From: Parapristionchus giblindavisi
Taxonomy: Eukaryota; Nematoda; Chromadorea; Rhabditida; Diplogasteridae
Reading direction: 5' to 3'
Assembly (NCBI GenBank): GCA_943737045.1
Contig: CALSFV010000238.1
Span: 124,001-188,000 of the forward strand
Length of the DNA: 64,000 bases
Positions 11,716-23,100 of this stretch are shown here, piece after piece (the stretch's first letter is position 1; each line of letters begins with the position of its first letter). The translations under genes were made by a program, and so were the position numbers. The notes under the pieces were generated by a model that was not told where the DNA came from, made no database searches, and worked only from the letters and a program-made list of their open reading frames with translations.

Positions 11716-13742
11716 CGTATCAGTGTGACAAACTTGGACGCGTTGGACGGTCGTTCGAGATAGCATAGGGCGACACTCGTGCCGATGGGAACGGTGGACA
11801 ATCCGAAGGCGTCCTTGGGTAGATCACCCTCACGCGGCGTCACTGAGTGAACCTAAACAACGTATTATTGAATATCTATGTGACCGAGACATTACAAGAA
11901 AGAAGCAAATCCCATCTCATCAAAGTCTCAAAAAAAATCTCTTCTTTGCAAAGAAAAAATTCAAGAATACAAGAATAATATTCCAATATATCAGAGTATT
12001 CAAAAATGGAATGTAGAATAGAATACACGAACAATAGGGTATATACTATAATGACAAGGATCACTCTGTGTCTCACATTCAGTGACTAGACGATGTAGAA
12101 AAAATATTTTCGAAGCATCCGCACTTGCAATACTCTCACTATCGTATAGTTAGACCAGAACCGAGAACATTTGGTTGAGCACACTCACGGCAAATTCTCT
12201 TAGAGATAGGTTGTCTAACTGGACTACCATAGAGAATGGTCAGCTTACTTCAAACTCTCTCAAAAAGACACGGTAGATAATACTCTCTTGTTCAATATGG
12301 TAACGGCGACTGGAGTAGGAGAAGATATCTCAGACGTGAGAGAAGGTTGCTCGAATTGTCGCATCTTAGATAACCTATGGCTTTGCCGTCAGTGTTCGAT
12401 TTCGATTTTGATTTTTCTTCCTCTTTGTGCGGCTTTCACGGGAACGAGGTGAATGAACTTTGTCACCCAAATCCAACAAATTTTACTCAATCTAAGCAAG
12501 AAATACCTTGAAGTACTCCACCAGTTTGGTCGCTTGCTCTTGCGTCTCCGCATATCGCTCAGCTGTTTCACGATCTACCGTAGCCAATGATACTGTAATA
12601 GATCTTAATTTATTTATTTATTTATTTATTTATCTACGCCCGAGGCGCAACGAGACATGTGGTAATTTATCTCTCAAAAACTAATTTTTAAAAGAAATCA
12701 TGATACTTACAATAGTACACTGCGGGATTCTCGTTATTCGGACAAGTAAAGCCCGCTAGCTTGAAATATGCCGGTAGTTGCTTCGTGTAACCTCAAATAT
12801 AAAGTTTTTTTTCGAAAATTCGAAAATGTTCTTTAAAAAGACGAAAAAGTGAGAATATATAGGAAACCCCAGGGTTATTTATTACAATAGGTCCTGTCCA
12901 CAACCTGTAACAAGTAAATGGAGAAGTACTTTTAAAACAGAAACGTTGCTTGATAATCTTCATCATACCTGAGTAGAATACTTCTCCGTAGTACAAGATA
13001 GTGAGTCGATTGAGCAATTGATAGATATCTGATCGGGGTGTCCTCATTGATATCAACACTATTCTGAATGATGCCATTGTCTATTGAAAAGGCGATGCCA
13101 ATTCCAATTCCAATAAAAGTAAGTGAACAGTCAATATTTTTGAGTCTTTCACCAAAATAACGATCGTGGGTTGGATTCCCTAATTTGGTCAATCTTTTGT
13201 ATGAAAACTAGTCCGTACCGATTCCTCTTCTTCGCCCAAGACGACAGACATGATGTGATTTGGAATGATGGAAGTGGATCGAGATCACGCAGAAGATCAT
13301 CCACTACGACTAACACTGAAAACAGCGATATCATAGATCTCTAATATCGATCAGTATTATTGTTATTGACATCACCTTTACAATAAATGCCTTGCATTGC
13401 TTATAACTGGATAATTTTTTTATATTGCGATAGAAGTTTTCAATGAACAAATTTAGATTTTCTCCTTCTCTTATATAATCGCAGGGAAATATATTCGCAT
13501 CACTCATAGATCAATAAATATGCAAAGTTTTTTTTGTTTCCAATAACGACATGCCGCTGTGGGACTTATCATAAGTGGGCGGGGCTAGACGATAAAGTGA
13601 AGTAGCGCAACAAAAGGTACATACATGGGTCGCTGATTAGCTGTAGCGCAAGGATCGTTCTTCGTCTCGCACTCTCCGATAGACTACACATACGATCGTG
13701 AGCATAGGCGAGCAGATCAAAGGCGTCCATCGATTCATCAAC
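11716..13742 (-). pseudogene. Partial ABCG copy C (nucleotide-binding half only)
   Basis: Six exons of the ABCG gene: signature/SESARRR (13742-13624), Walker B VVVDD, H-loop MRTPRSD, CPNNENP, ATVDRETAE and the exon ending VTLIR (to 11716). No membrane-domain exons follow before copy B begins. From the Walker B exon rightward through the foldback element to about 15,180 it is nearly identical to copy A (4.4-6.37 kb). The left part instead resembles the full gene, including the CACTGACGG element at 12.2 kb. It is therefore a mosaic. It lacks Walker A and all membrane helices, so it cannot encode a transporter alone. Confidence 0.75.
12177..12399. mobile_element. Family 5 element, ABCG copy C
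   Basis: GCACACTCACGGCAAATTC ... GCTTTGCCGTCAGTGTT. Confidence 0.85.
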
Positions 13743-13774
13743 CTTAAAAAATAATGTATATTTTTAAAAAATAA

Positions 13775-13893
13775 TTAAAGGGAGCGTTGCCTCTCTCAAC
13801 GATCTCTTCATTGCACACACTATTTCTCTGTTCTCTAACAACGAGAAAGAATTGCGTGTGGAAGAGACCATTGAGAGAGGTTACGCAATAAAA
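13775..13893. mobile_element. Family 2 element in ABCG copy C
   Basis: Same insertion as at 5,001. Confidence 0.8.
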
Positions 13894-14254
13894 TGGACAT
13901 TTGGTTGAAAAAAAACCAATTTCGATAGGCGTCGAACAAGTTAATATCGAACTTGTTTTGTTTGTCATTACTGATAAGTATGAGGAAAATGTAGGGATCT
14001 CTTGATGGGAATCATCGGATTATCTTTTTTGAGACAACGAAGAAGTGAGTTGCTATTTTTGTTACATGATCACGCGATGAACGGGGCCGTCGAAATAAGA
14101 GAAGAAATAATGAATGATAATAAATATTCTCAAGGTAAAGAAGGATGTAGTATCAGAGTTTGCTCTTGATAAATGTGTTTAAATGAATTGAATGAAACAT
14201 ATCAGATTGCGGACATGTTAGCCATGGTTGCATTCCCTCTTCGAAACACACTTT

Positions 14255-14749
14255 TGTACAGCCCCGCAGAATCTCCTTTCGTGCATGTGATCCCGGGGAT
14301 CCCCGGGATCCCCCCGTGCTCCTCGAATTATTGTGCTTTCAATAATAAATATCAGGTGTTGCAATTGTTACTATTGTTTTCCTCTTTACTTGACCTATTT
14401 TATCAAGGAAAGTTTAGAATTTTTGAAAGCTTGTCAAATAGATAGTGCTAGGAAATAGAAATGCCGAAAAAGTCACTTTGAGATTGATAAAGCCGAACGG
14501 TGCGCGAGTTCTTCAAGATTATCGCGCGGCATTTGCCAAAAATTAATATTTTCAATATTTGTTCTCGGGATACGTAATCGATAAAATTCCAAACGTTCCT
14601 TGATAAAATAGGTCACGTAAAGAGGAAAACAATAGTAACAATTGCAACACCTGATATTCAATATTGAAAGCACAATAATTTGAGGAGCACGGGGGATCCC
14701 GGGATCCCCGGGATCACATGCACGAAAGGAGATTCTGCGGGGCTGTACA
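14255..14749. mobile_element. 500-bp foldback element (copy in ABCG copy C)
   Basis: Nearly identical to the element at 5,481, with the same flanks, so it was duplicated with its surroundings rather than by new transposition. Confidence 0.8.
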
Positions 14750-14754
14750 TCTTC

Positions 14755-14876
14755 TTAAAAGGCACACCCCAAGCTAATCTTACCCTCCACCCTAGCAACG
14801 CTCTCTCGTAGTCAAAAAAAACGAGAGAGCGTAACCAGAGTGGTGAGTTTACAATAGGCTCGGGTGTGCTTTTTAA
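14755..14876. mobile_element. Family 1 element beside the second foldback
   Basis: Duplicate of the element at 5,982. Confidence 0.85.
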
Positions 14877-14879
14877 ATA

Positions 14880-16172
14880 TATGTGATATAAATATTTATA
14901 AAAAATTAAATATATGTGAATTTTTACCCCCATCTTTTGTCAACCACGATCGTTCCACATCCTGAAAGTTGATCTTCAATCGATCAATCAATCGATAATC
15001 AATAGATCTACCGTACCTGTAACAGGTTCTCGGCCAATCTCGACTGTCCATTGTATTATACACAATAATAGGCACTACTCCAGAAGCCCAGCGTACGCAA
15101 CCAATCACTGATAGATTTCTTAAGTGAGGAATCAATCGATATTGGATTCACGATGATTGTTTGCATTGATTTATTGTTAGAGCACCTTCACACCAGTGGC
15201 CGTATGCATGAACAACGGGAAAACCGTTTTCCGGGAAAATGTGACGTCATTAGCGTAGGCGGAGGATTTTTGGAAAACGCCTCCGCCTACGCTAATGAAT
15301 CACATTTTCCCGGAAAACTGTTCATGCATACGGCCTCTGGGAAGACCCCGCCCACATAAGAATTTTAATTATATTTTTGCAAAGCGTACGCAGTACCCGA
15401 ACCATTTCGTTGCATGTTTTAGCGAAGTTAAGAAGTGGATGAAACATATATGAACATCTTTGTAGTTATTATGAATATATGTTATCAGTATCACTCCCTT
15501 ATTGCTTCATTCTTTTCATTATTCTTGCTTTTAACTGATGGATAAATAAATAAATAAATAAATGGGCTTGAGTGTGTTTCTAATATTTTAGACCACTACA
15601 CAGTGTTTTCAAATCGCTGTGTAGTAGTCTAAAATAATAAATCGACCATGGTGTGACAGAGAAAAGGTATGGCGAAAAAGAGAAGGAGAAGAAAATATTT
15701 CTTTCTTTTGACGACATAAGATTAAGTTAGGTTACGGTAGATTGATCGATGGTTCCGCACGCGACCAGACCCACACACCGGAAGAACCGTCAGTTTGTAT
15801 TTAAATTATGACATAAAATTTTTTTAAAAGTATTTTGTTCTCGCTACCGGCTTGATTCGTGGTTTTCGGTGGTCAACCAGTGAAATACCGTTGACACGAT
15901 GTCTTCATAGCCTCTCCGTTGACTAAAAAAAATCCAAGTCAAAGATCAAAGATGTCGTTGTTTTCGAGAACACTGAATGGACACTAAGAAGATCACGGTG
16001 AACAATCGTTTCTGGAATACAGTAGTTCAATCATTATGTTGACCCGATTGAACTACCGTACCTCCACGTGCTTGAACTGGTGTTGCATTGACGATGTCGA
16101 AGAAAAGCGGCAGTCTGAAGGTTAATTATCAAACGTGTTGGTATGAGGCAGATTGATCTTCGCTTCAAATGT
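14880..16172. other. Region between ABCG copy C and the tRNA
   Basis: Holds the rest of the duplicated block (to about 15,180), a family 6 element and a TAAATAAATAAAT run (15,541). A small inverted repeat (TTTTAGACCACTACACAG and inverse, 15,588-15,632) follows. No coding exon seen. Confidence 0.6.
15196..15342. mobile_element. Miniature element, family 6 (CCGTATGCATGAACA ends)
   Basis: GGCCGTATGCATGAACAACG ... CTGTTCATGCATACGGCC; inner GCGTAGGCGGAGG and inverse. It lies at the junction right of ABCG copy C. Confidence 0.85.
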
Positions 16173-16245
16173 GCCCGGTTAGCTCAGTCGGTAGAGCACC
16201 AGACTCTTAATCTGGCTGTCGCGGGTTCGAGCCCCGCATCGGGCT
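16173..16245 (+). tRNA. tRNA-Lys (anticodon CTT)
   Basis: A 73-nt cloverleaf: acceptor stem GCCCGGT/ATCGGGC, D-arm TTAGCTCAGTCGGTAGAGC, anticodon loop ACTCTTAA with CTT, T-arm GCGGGTTCGAGCCCCGC, discriminator T. A/B boxes are intact and no intron is present. It lies between the ABCG gene and its partial copies. Confidence 0.97.
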
Positions 16246-16885
16246 GGCGTACTTTTGCATCTTTTCCGATATTAAATACTGAACACGAAGTATTCCACGA
16301 AGTTTGTTTAAAGAAGGAAGATAATTTTTCCACCGAGCGCGATCGATAAACGAATCTACCGTAATCGACGGTGTACCTTTAATCTGATCATATCCGAATA
16401 AAGCCCAAGGTAAGGTAGGTAAGTGAGTCTCGAGAGATGTTATCGATGACTAGAGTACATTTTACGCATTCAAAATTTCCCAGTACACTCTAAAAATGAG
16501 AAAATATGCCTTGAAACGGATCCGTTCCAAAGAATCCGGGAGATCTTTTGAAATTGCACAACTAACACAAAATGGTCTCTAATAACCATTACAGTCTCAC
16601 TTTACTCTAAACGCCAATTCAGTCCGAAGGGCCTAATCTCTTCTACGGACCTACTTTGCCACATGATCTAGTCACTACTAATTCAGACGCCTTGGTAGGT
16701 CTTCTGTAGTACAACAATTTAAAATAATTGATTTATTCACATAATAATGAGACAACGAGAATAATATTTACCCGAATGATGATTTATTGGAAGGATGATT
16801 ATGATTTTCTTTTTTTAATGGCACGAGATTTTGGTATTTAAGTAGGAGTAGGCGACAATCACAAACAATATTCTGTTATAACAAT

Positions 16886-17040
16886 GCACATAGAGTAAAC
16901 AGTTGTAACCCATAGCGTATAAGACCTGTGAAGTGTTATATTTAACACTTTATGGGTGTTATTTGTTTTAAAAAATGTGTTAAATATTCACAGGTCTTAT
17001 GTGCTGAGAATTACACCTCTTTCTCTGCGCGCGAATTACA
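16886..17040. mobile_element. Miniature element, family 3 (CACAGAGAAAAGAGG type)
   Basis: GTAACCCATAGCGTATAAGA ... GGTCTTATGTGCTGAGAATT; AAGTGTTATATTTAACACTT inside. Just downstream of the ABCG stop. Confidence 0.75.
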
Positions 17041-17145
17041 GAATTACTAAACACACCATTCTCTCTCTCTCTCACACTTTCCTTATCTACAAAATGGGGT
17101 GGTCAGAGAGGAGAGTATCATCTAGCGTCGGGGGGGGGGGCTGTA

Positions 17146-20100
17146 TTATGTATATTTGAACTGATCGGTGAGACATCTCGGTTTGGGAAGAGCGTATATC
17201 ACTAGGGTAAAGGAAAGCACGATAATAACTATCACAAATGAGAAGAGTACATCGGAAAGTGGGAATTGAGAGAGGTTTGAGGCTTCAAAATTATCGTCGG
17301 GATAGACTTCAGCGAGATACGTTGTGGAATTATGCCAGCTGAAATGGAATCGGATTATTAATATTTATTTTTATTTATTTATTTATTTTTATTTATATTT
17401 AGGGCAAATGATCCAAAACCTTCATTGTGCAAAGTTAGAAGCAAAAAACGCCGAAAAGTGATAAATGTAAAATAAAATTTTGCAATATTAGAAGTAAAAG
17501 ACGCCGAAAAGTGATAAATGTAAAGTGGAAGGTTGAATTCGTTTTGTGGCACACCCAAGCTAATTTTGCTCTCCGCATTGGCAACACTCTCTCGTAGGCA
17601 AAGAAAGCGATAGAGTGTTGCCAGAGCGGAGAGTTTCAAATTAGCTTGGGGTATCGATTTAAGGACTCACCGACAGAATTCCTTCCATTTCGTCAGATCG
17701 ACCTCTTGTCGCTCATTTCGTGTGCAATTTCTCATCATAGACACTGAAACCACAATTTTCCTCAAGTTTAGTGCTATCAATGTTATTGATGAAAAATTTT
17801 ATTGGCTGAGTACTCTTTGGACAGAAATAAAACTGAATGATGTGACGCTTTTTTATACACACATAGAATTAAGCGTTATCCACGGAGCATAAGACTGTGC
17901 AGTGTTATAGTTAACACTTTTAAGCTCAAAAAGTGTTAAATATAACAAAAAACACTTCATAGTGTTATATTTAATCCGTGAATAACACTTATTTCTCTGC
18001 GTGTGTACCTGGAGATAGTAACGGCACAAGAAGAACCGTCAATCCGTGCGAGATGTAGTGGAAGATATTTGCATATGTCGGAAGAGTTATGAATATCGAA
18101 GATGGTGCAGGGATATGCCTGCAAATTAAATCTAATTAAATTAAATTTGTCATACATCAAAAAATGCGACAACATTTGAAATAAGAACAAATAGAGATTT
18201 TTAAATTTTTTTCGCGCATAACATATGCGCATAACATATATTTGTACATTCTAATAATTATTATTAACTTTTAGAAATAACGTTTTAGCAGCTCCGACAA
18301 CAATTGTACCTCAGAAATCCGCCTGCGTGTATCACCCCGGCAACAATGATTGAGAATGAAAGAGCGATGGTTGTCAATGAGGATCGAAACTGAAATCATT
18401 CCGGTAAATCAATCAATCAATCAATCAATCGATTTTATCAAATCAGGCAATAGATGCTCAGATGAGCATTCCGGTAAGGGCACACCTAATTGCACTGTCC
18501 ACTCTGGCAACACTCTCTCGTAGACAAAAGCAGCGAGAGAGAATTGCCAGAGAAAAGTTTCAAATTGGGTCGGGTGTGCCTTTAATGGATTATAAACAAA
18601 ATAGTGAAAATACCGCTATATTTTTTCCTTTAAATCAATATTTTCGAGCACATTTTCATAGTTATCTTACCGTGGCAAGGAAAAATAAAGTAATGACATG
18701 TGTGAAGAGCGAGGTGAGCATCAGTAGGATCATAGTTGATACTATCGGAACGATTAAATCGGATGAAGGAGTGAAATATAAGGTTGAATTGGGTCTGGAA
18801 AGTGGATATTTGTGCAATATGCTGTAGTTTGCGAGAGAAGAGCGTACCCAGCGAGCCACAGCGAGACCGCCAGTCCGACCGATAACGCCTAAAGATGATA
18901 TGTCATTGAGAGATGTTATGTCATTGAGAGATGTTATGTCATTGAGAGATGTTATGTCATTGATAGATGTTATGTCATTGAGAGATGGTATGTCATTGAG
19001 AGATGTTATGTCATTGAGAGATGTTATGTCATTGAGAGATGTTATGTCATTGAGAGATGTTATGTCATTGAGAGATGTTATGTCATTGAGAGATGTTATG
19101 TCATTGATAGATGTTATGTCATTGAGAGATGGTATGTCATTGAGAGATGTTATGTCATTGAGAGATGCTATGTCATTGAGAGATGTTATGTCATTGAGAG
19201 ATGCTATGTCATTGAGAGATGCTATGTCATTGAGAGATGTTATGTCATTGAGAGATGTTATGTCATTGATAGATGTTATGTCACTGAGAGATGTTATGTC
19301 ATTGAGAGATGTTATGTCATTGAGAGATGTTATGTCATTGAGAGATGTTATGTCATTGAGAGATGTTATGTCATTGATAGATGTTATGTCATTGAGAGAT
19401 GTTATGTCATTGAGAGATGTTATGTCATTGAGAGATGTTATGTCATTGAGAGATGCTATGTCATTGAGAGATGCTATGTTATTGAGAGATGTTATGTCAT
19501 TGAGAAATGCTATGTCATTGAGAGATGTTATGTCATTGAGAGATGTTATGTCATTGAGAGATGCTATGTCATTGAGAGATGTTATGTCATTGAGATATAT
19601 GGTAGAGACAACACACAGAGAAAAGAGGTGTAACCCACAGCACATAATACCTGCGAAGTGTTATAATTGACACTTTTTGGGCCTATTTCAACAACCAAAA
19701 CGTGCTAAATAGAAAACTTCACAGGTCTTTTGTGCTGTGGGTTACACCTCTTTTCTCTGTGTGTATTGCCTCTATCACAACATTACATATTCAAACCATA
19801 GGGTGAGACGAGCACAAGGAACAATTGACGAAACAAAAATCAATAATATTGATTGATTATTGATTCCTGTAATCAAAGACCTACCTCAACGGGCACATGT
19901 ACCAGTAAATAGGCTACGATCACCAAGACTCCGTTGTACACACCCTCCGTTGATTCGATGTAGCACAGCGTCCGCAGCGGTTCAACTGCAAAGGTGTGAT
20001 GGATTTCATAGGACGAAAAGTATTTTACAAAGTACCAAGCCTGACCGGATTTTGAGCCAAAATTTATTAAAAATCGAAAAACTTGACCGGATTAGCTATT

Positions 20101-23100
20101 CGACCTGTTATGGATATCAACGTAAAAATAGGCGGAGCCTAACTTACAACTGGCATAGGCGAGAAAGACACTCGTACCGGCGACCACACATATCAGGAGA
20201 TGAACGACACCGGCAGCCGAGAAGAGTAGAGAGGGGGAGTTGGCTGGGAAAGAAATAGTTAGACTTTAAAGAATCTTATTTTTCGAAACTCCGCCCCACC
20301 CCCTTAGTTAATATCTTTTAGCAATCATCGAAGAGTTGAATAAATACAGTTATCACTTCGTCGCATTGTTCACTTTAGTCTATGTACATGGTATAATTTC
20401 GTTGTGCGATGGCAACCACAAACGTTTACGAAACGTACGTGAGGGTGAGAATCCGATAGTTGATAGTAGTCCAAAGAAGAGTAAGGATAATAGGATAAGA
20501 CGACAGAGGAAGATCGGCCATTGAGCTACGCACATCGACAGTGTTCGGCTGAATCGATAGTTTAAGCCATTTCTATTATGCGTCGCTACATTTGCGTTAA
20601 AGGTACACCACAAGCTAATTTTACTCTCCACTCTGCCCAAGCTCTCTTATAGACAAAGAGAGCGAGCGAGTGTGGCCAGAGCGAAGAGATTCAAATTAGA
20701 TTGGGGTATCACTTTAAATTCGTTTCATGCGTTGCATTAGCTGTTACGAAAACAAGTATTATGTTTAGCATACATACAGTCTACGCAAATTTTGGAGTGT
20801 ATTTGGTCACAAGTGGAAAACCCTGATTGGCAATAGGGACGTGTAAAGAAGCTACCATAACCATCGATCTATAAGAGGTGACTACCGTTACCTTTTACAG
20901 AAATCTTCAAATTGAAGGCGAAATTTAACTCGCAATCTTTGTACATCATCCCAAGAAAAATAAAGTTCTCACCGACACTAGGTCGAATGAGAACCGATGA
21001 ATAAGAACCGACTGGATGATAACCATTTGCATACTTTGTCTATTCATTAACGCTTGTCTCTCATATACAAATGGTTATCATCCAATCGGTTCTTATTCAT
21101 CGATTCTCATTCGAACTAATGCCTACTTACCGTATCAGTGTGACAAACTTGGACGCGTTGGACGGTCGTTCGAGATAGCATAGGGCGACACTCGTGCCGA
21201 TAGGAACGGTGGACAATCCGAAGGCGTCCTTGGGTAGATCACCCTCACGCGGCGTCACTGAGTGAACCTAAACAACGTATTATTGAATATTTATGTGACC
21301 GAGACTTTTGCAAGAAAGAGGCAAATCCCATCTCATCAAAGTCTCGAAAAAAATCTCTTCTTTGCAAAGAAAAATTCAAGAATACAAGAATAATATTCCA
21401 ATATATCAGAGTATTCAAAAATGGAATGTAAAATAGAATACATGAACATAGGGTATATACTATAATGACAAGGATCACTCTGTGCCTCACATTCAGTGAC
21501 TAGACGATGTAGAAAAAATATTTTCGAAGCATCGGCACTTGCAATACTCTCACTATCGTATAGTTAGACCAGAACCGAGAATATTTGGTTGAGCACACTC
21601 ACGGCAAATTCTCTTAGAGATAGGTTGTCTAACTGGACTACCATAGAGAATGGTTAGCTTACTTCAAACTCTCTCAAAAAGACACGGTAGATAATACTCT
21701 CTTGTTCAATATGGTAACGGTGACTGGAGTAAGAGAAGATATCTCGCACGTGAGAGAAGGTTGCTCGAATTGTCGCATCTTAGATAACCTATGGCTTTGC
21801 CGTCAGTGTTCGATTTCGATTTTGATTTTTCTTCCTCTTTGTGCGGCTTTCACGGGAACGAGGTGAATGAACTTTGTCACCCAAATCCAACAAATTTTAC
21901 TCAATCTAAGCAAGAAATACCTTGAAGTACTCCACCAGTTTGGTCGCTTGCTCTTGCGTCTCCGCATATCGCTCAGCTGTTTCACGATCTACCGTAGCCA
22001 ATGATACTGTAATAGATCTCTCAAAAACTATTTTTTTTAAAAAGAAATCATGACACTTACAATAGTACACCGCGGGATTCTCGTTATTCGGACAAGTAAA
22101 GCCCGCTTGCTTGAAATATGCCGGTAGTTGCTTCGTGTAACCTCAAATATAGTTTTTCGAAAATTGAAAAAAATCTTTAAAAAGGAACAAAAAAGTGAGA
22201 ATATATAGGATAACCCAGGGTTATTGATTACAATGGGTTCTGTGAACAACCTCTAACAACAAGGTTATAGCGGAGGGTTACATATAAAATATATACCGTC
22301 AAAAAGAAAAAAAGTGAATCATTTGTCAAATGATTTGATAAAATTTGACAAAAGTTCACAAGATTTTGAAAATTTTGAATCATGATATCTAAACGCTGTT
22401 ACTAGTTTTTTAATAGACGATAGGGTATTTGAGCATCACTGGGCTTACGTAATTGACCAATGAAGAAAAAATTTAAATGAATCACTGTGAACGCTGTTTT
22501 GTGAAACTGGTATACGGTATGATTTTCTACAGTATACCCGTTTTGCAGCCTGATCCATGAAATGATCCAAAAAATGCACATTCGCTATAGGAAGTCAGGG
22601 AATGCTAGATATATCCATGATTAGACAAAAAAAGCTCGATGGAAGCAATTTTACAGTAAGATTCTACAGTATGCTACAGTATACCAATTCTGCTCCGCAA
22701 CGCGACTGAATATTTTTTTCACTTTTGTCGTGCTTATCTGGATTTGGCCAACACATATACAAAACAAAATCTGAGATAATACTTAATAAAGATCATGAAA
22801 CATGCTAAAAATGGGAATCTTAATTATTTGACAAATGTTTCACTTTTTTTCGTTTTGACGGTATATATATATATTTATTCACATTTAGCGAACAAATGTT
22901 GTGAAACAAAGAAATGAAGAGTAATAATGAATGGAATGAAATTGTGATAATGGACTGAGCATAGTTGAGGATATCAATAAGGGGGAAAGAGGACATGTAA
23001 GTGATGAACAGATAACAACAGGACATGCAGATCAGACTCCAACATCAAAGGAGATTAAAAAAATAGAAAGTTGCTTGATAATCTTTATAATACCTGAGTA

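Noticed and set aside
16143..16349. 68-codon ORF over the tRNA
   Set aside because: It is the tRNA-Lys gene read in frame.
18898..19605. CRISPR-like regular repeat
   Set aside because: Units are contiguous with no spacers, and the sequence is eukaryotic.
18662..19670. Open frames of 327 and 256 codons with SLNDIT and MSLRDV repeats
   Set aside because: Periodic artefacts of the 18-bp minisatellite inside an intron; both strands are open for the same reason.
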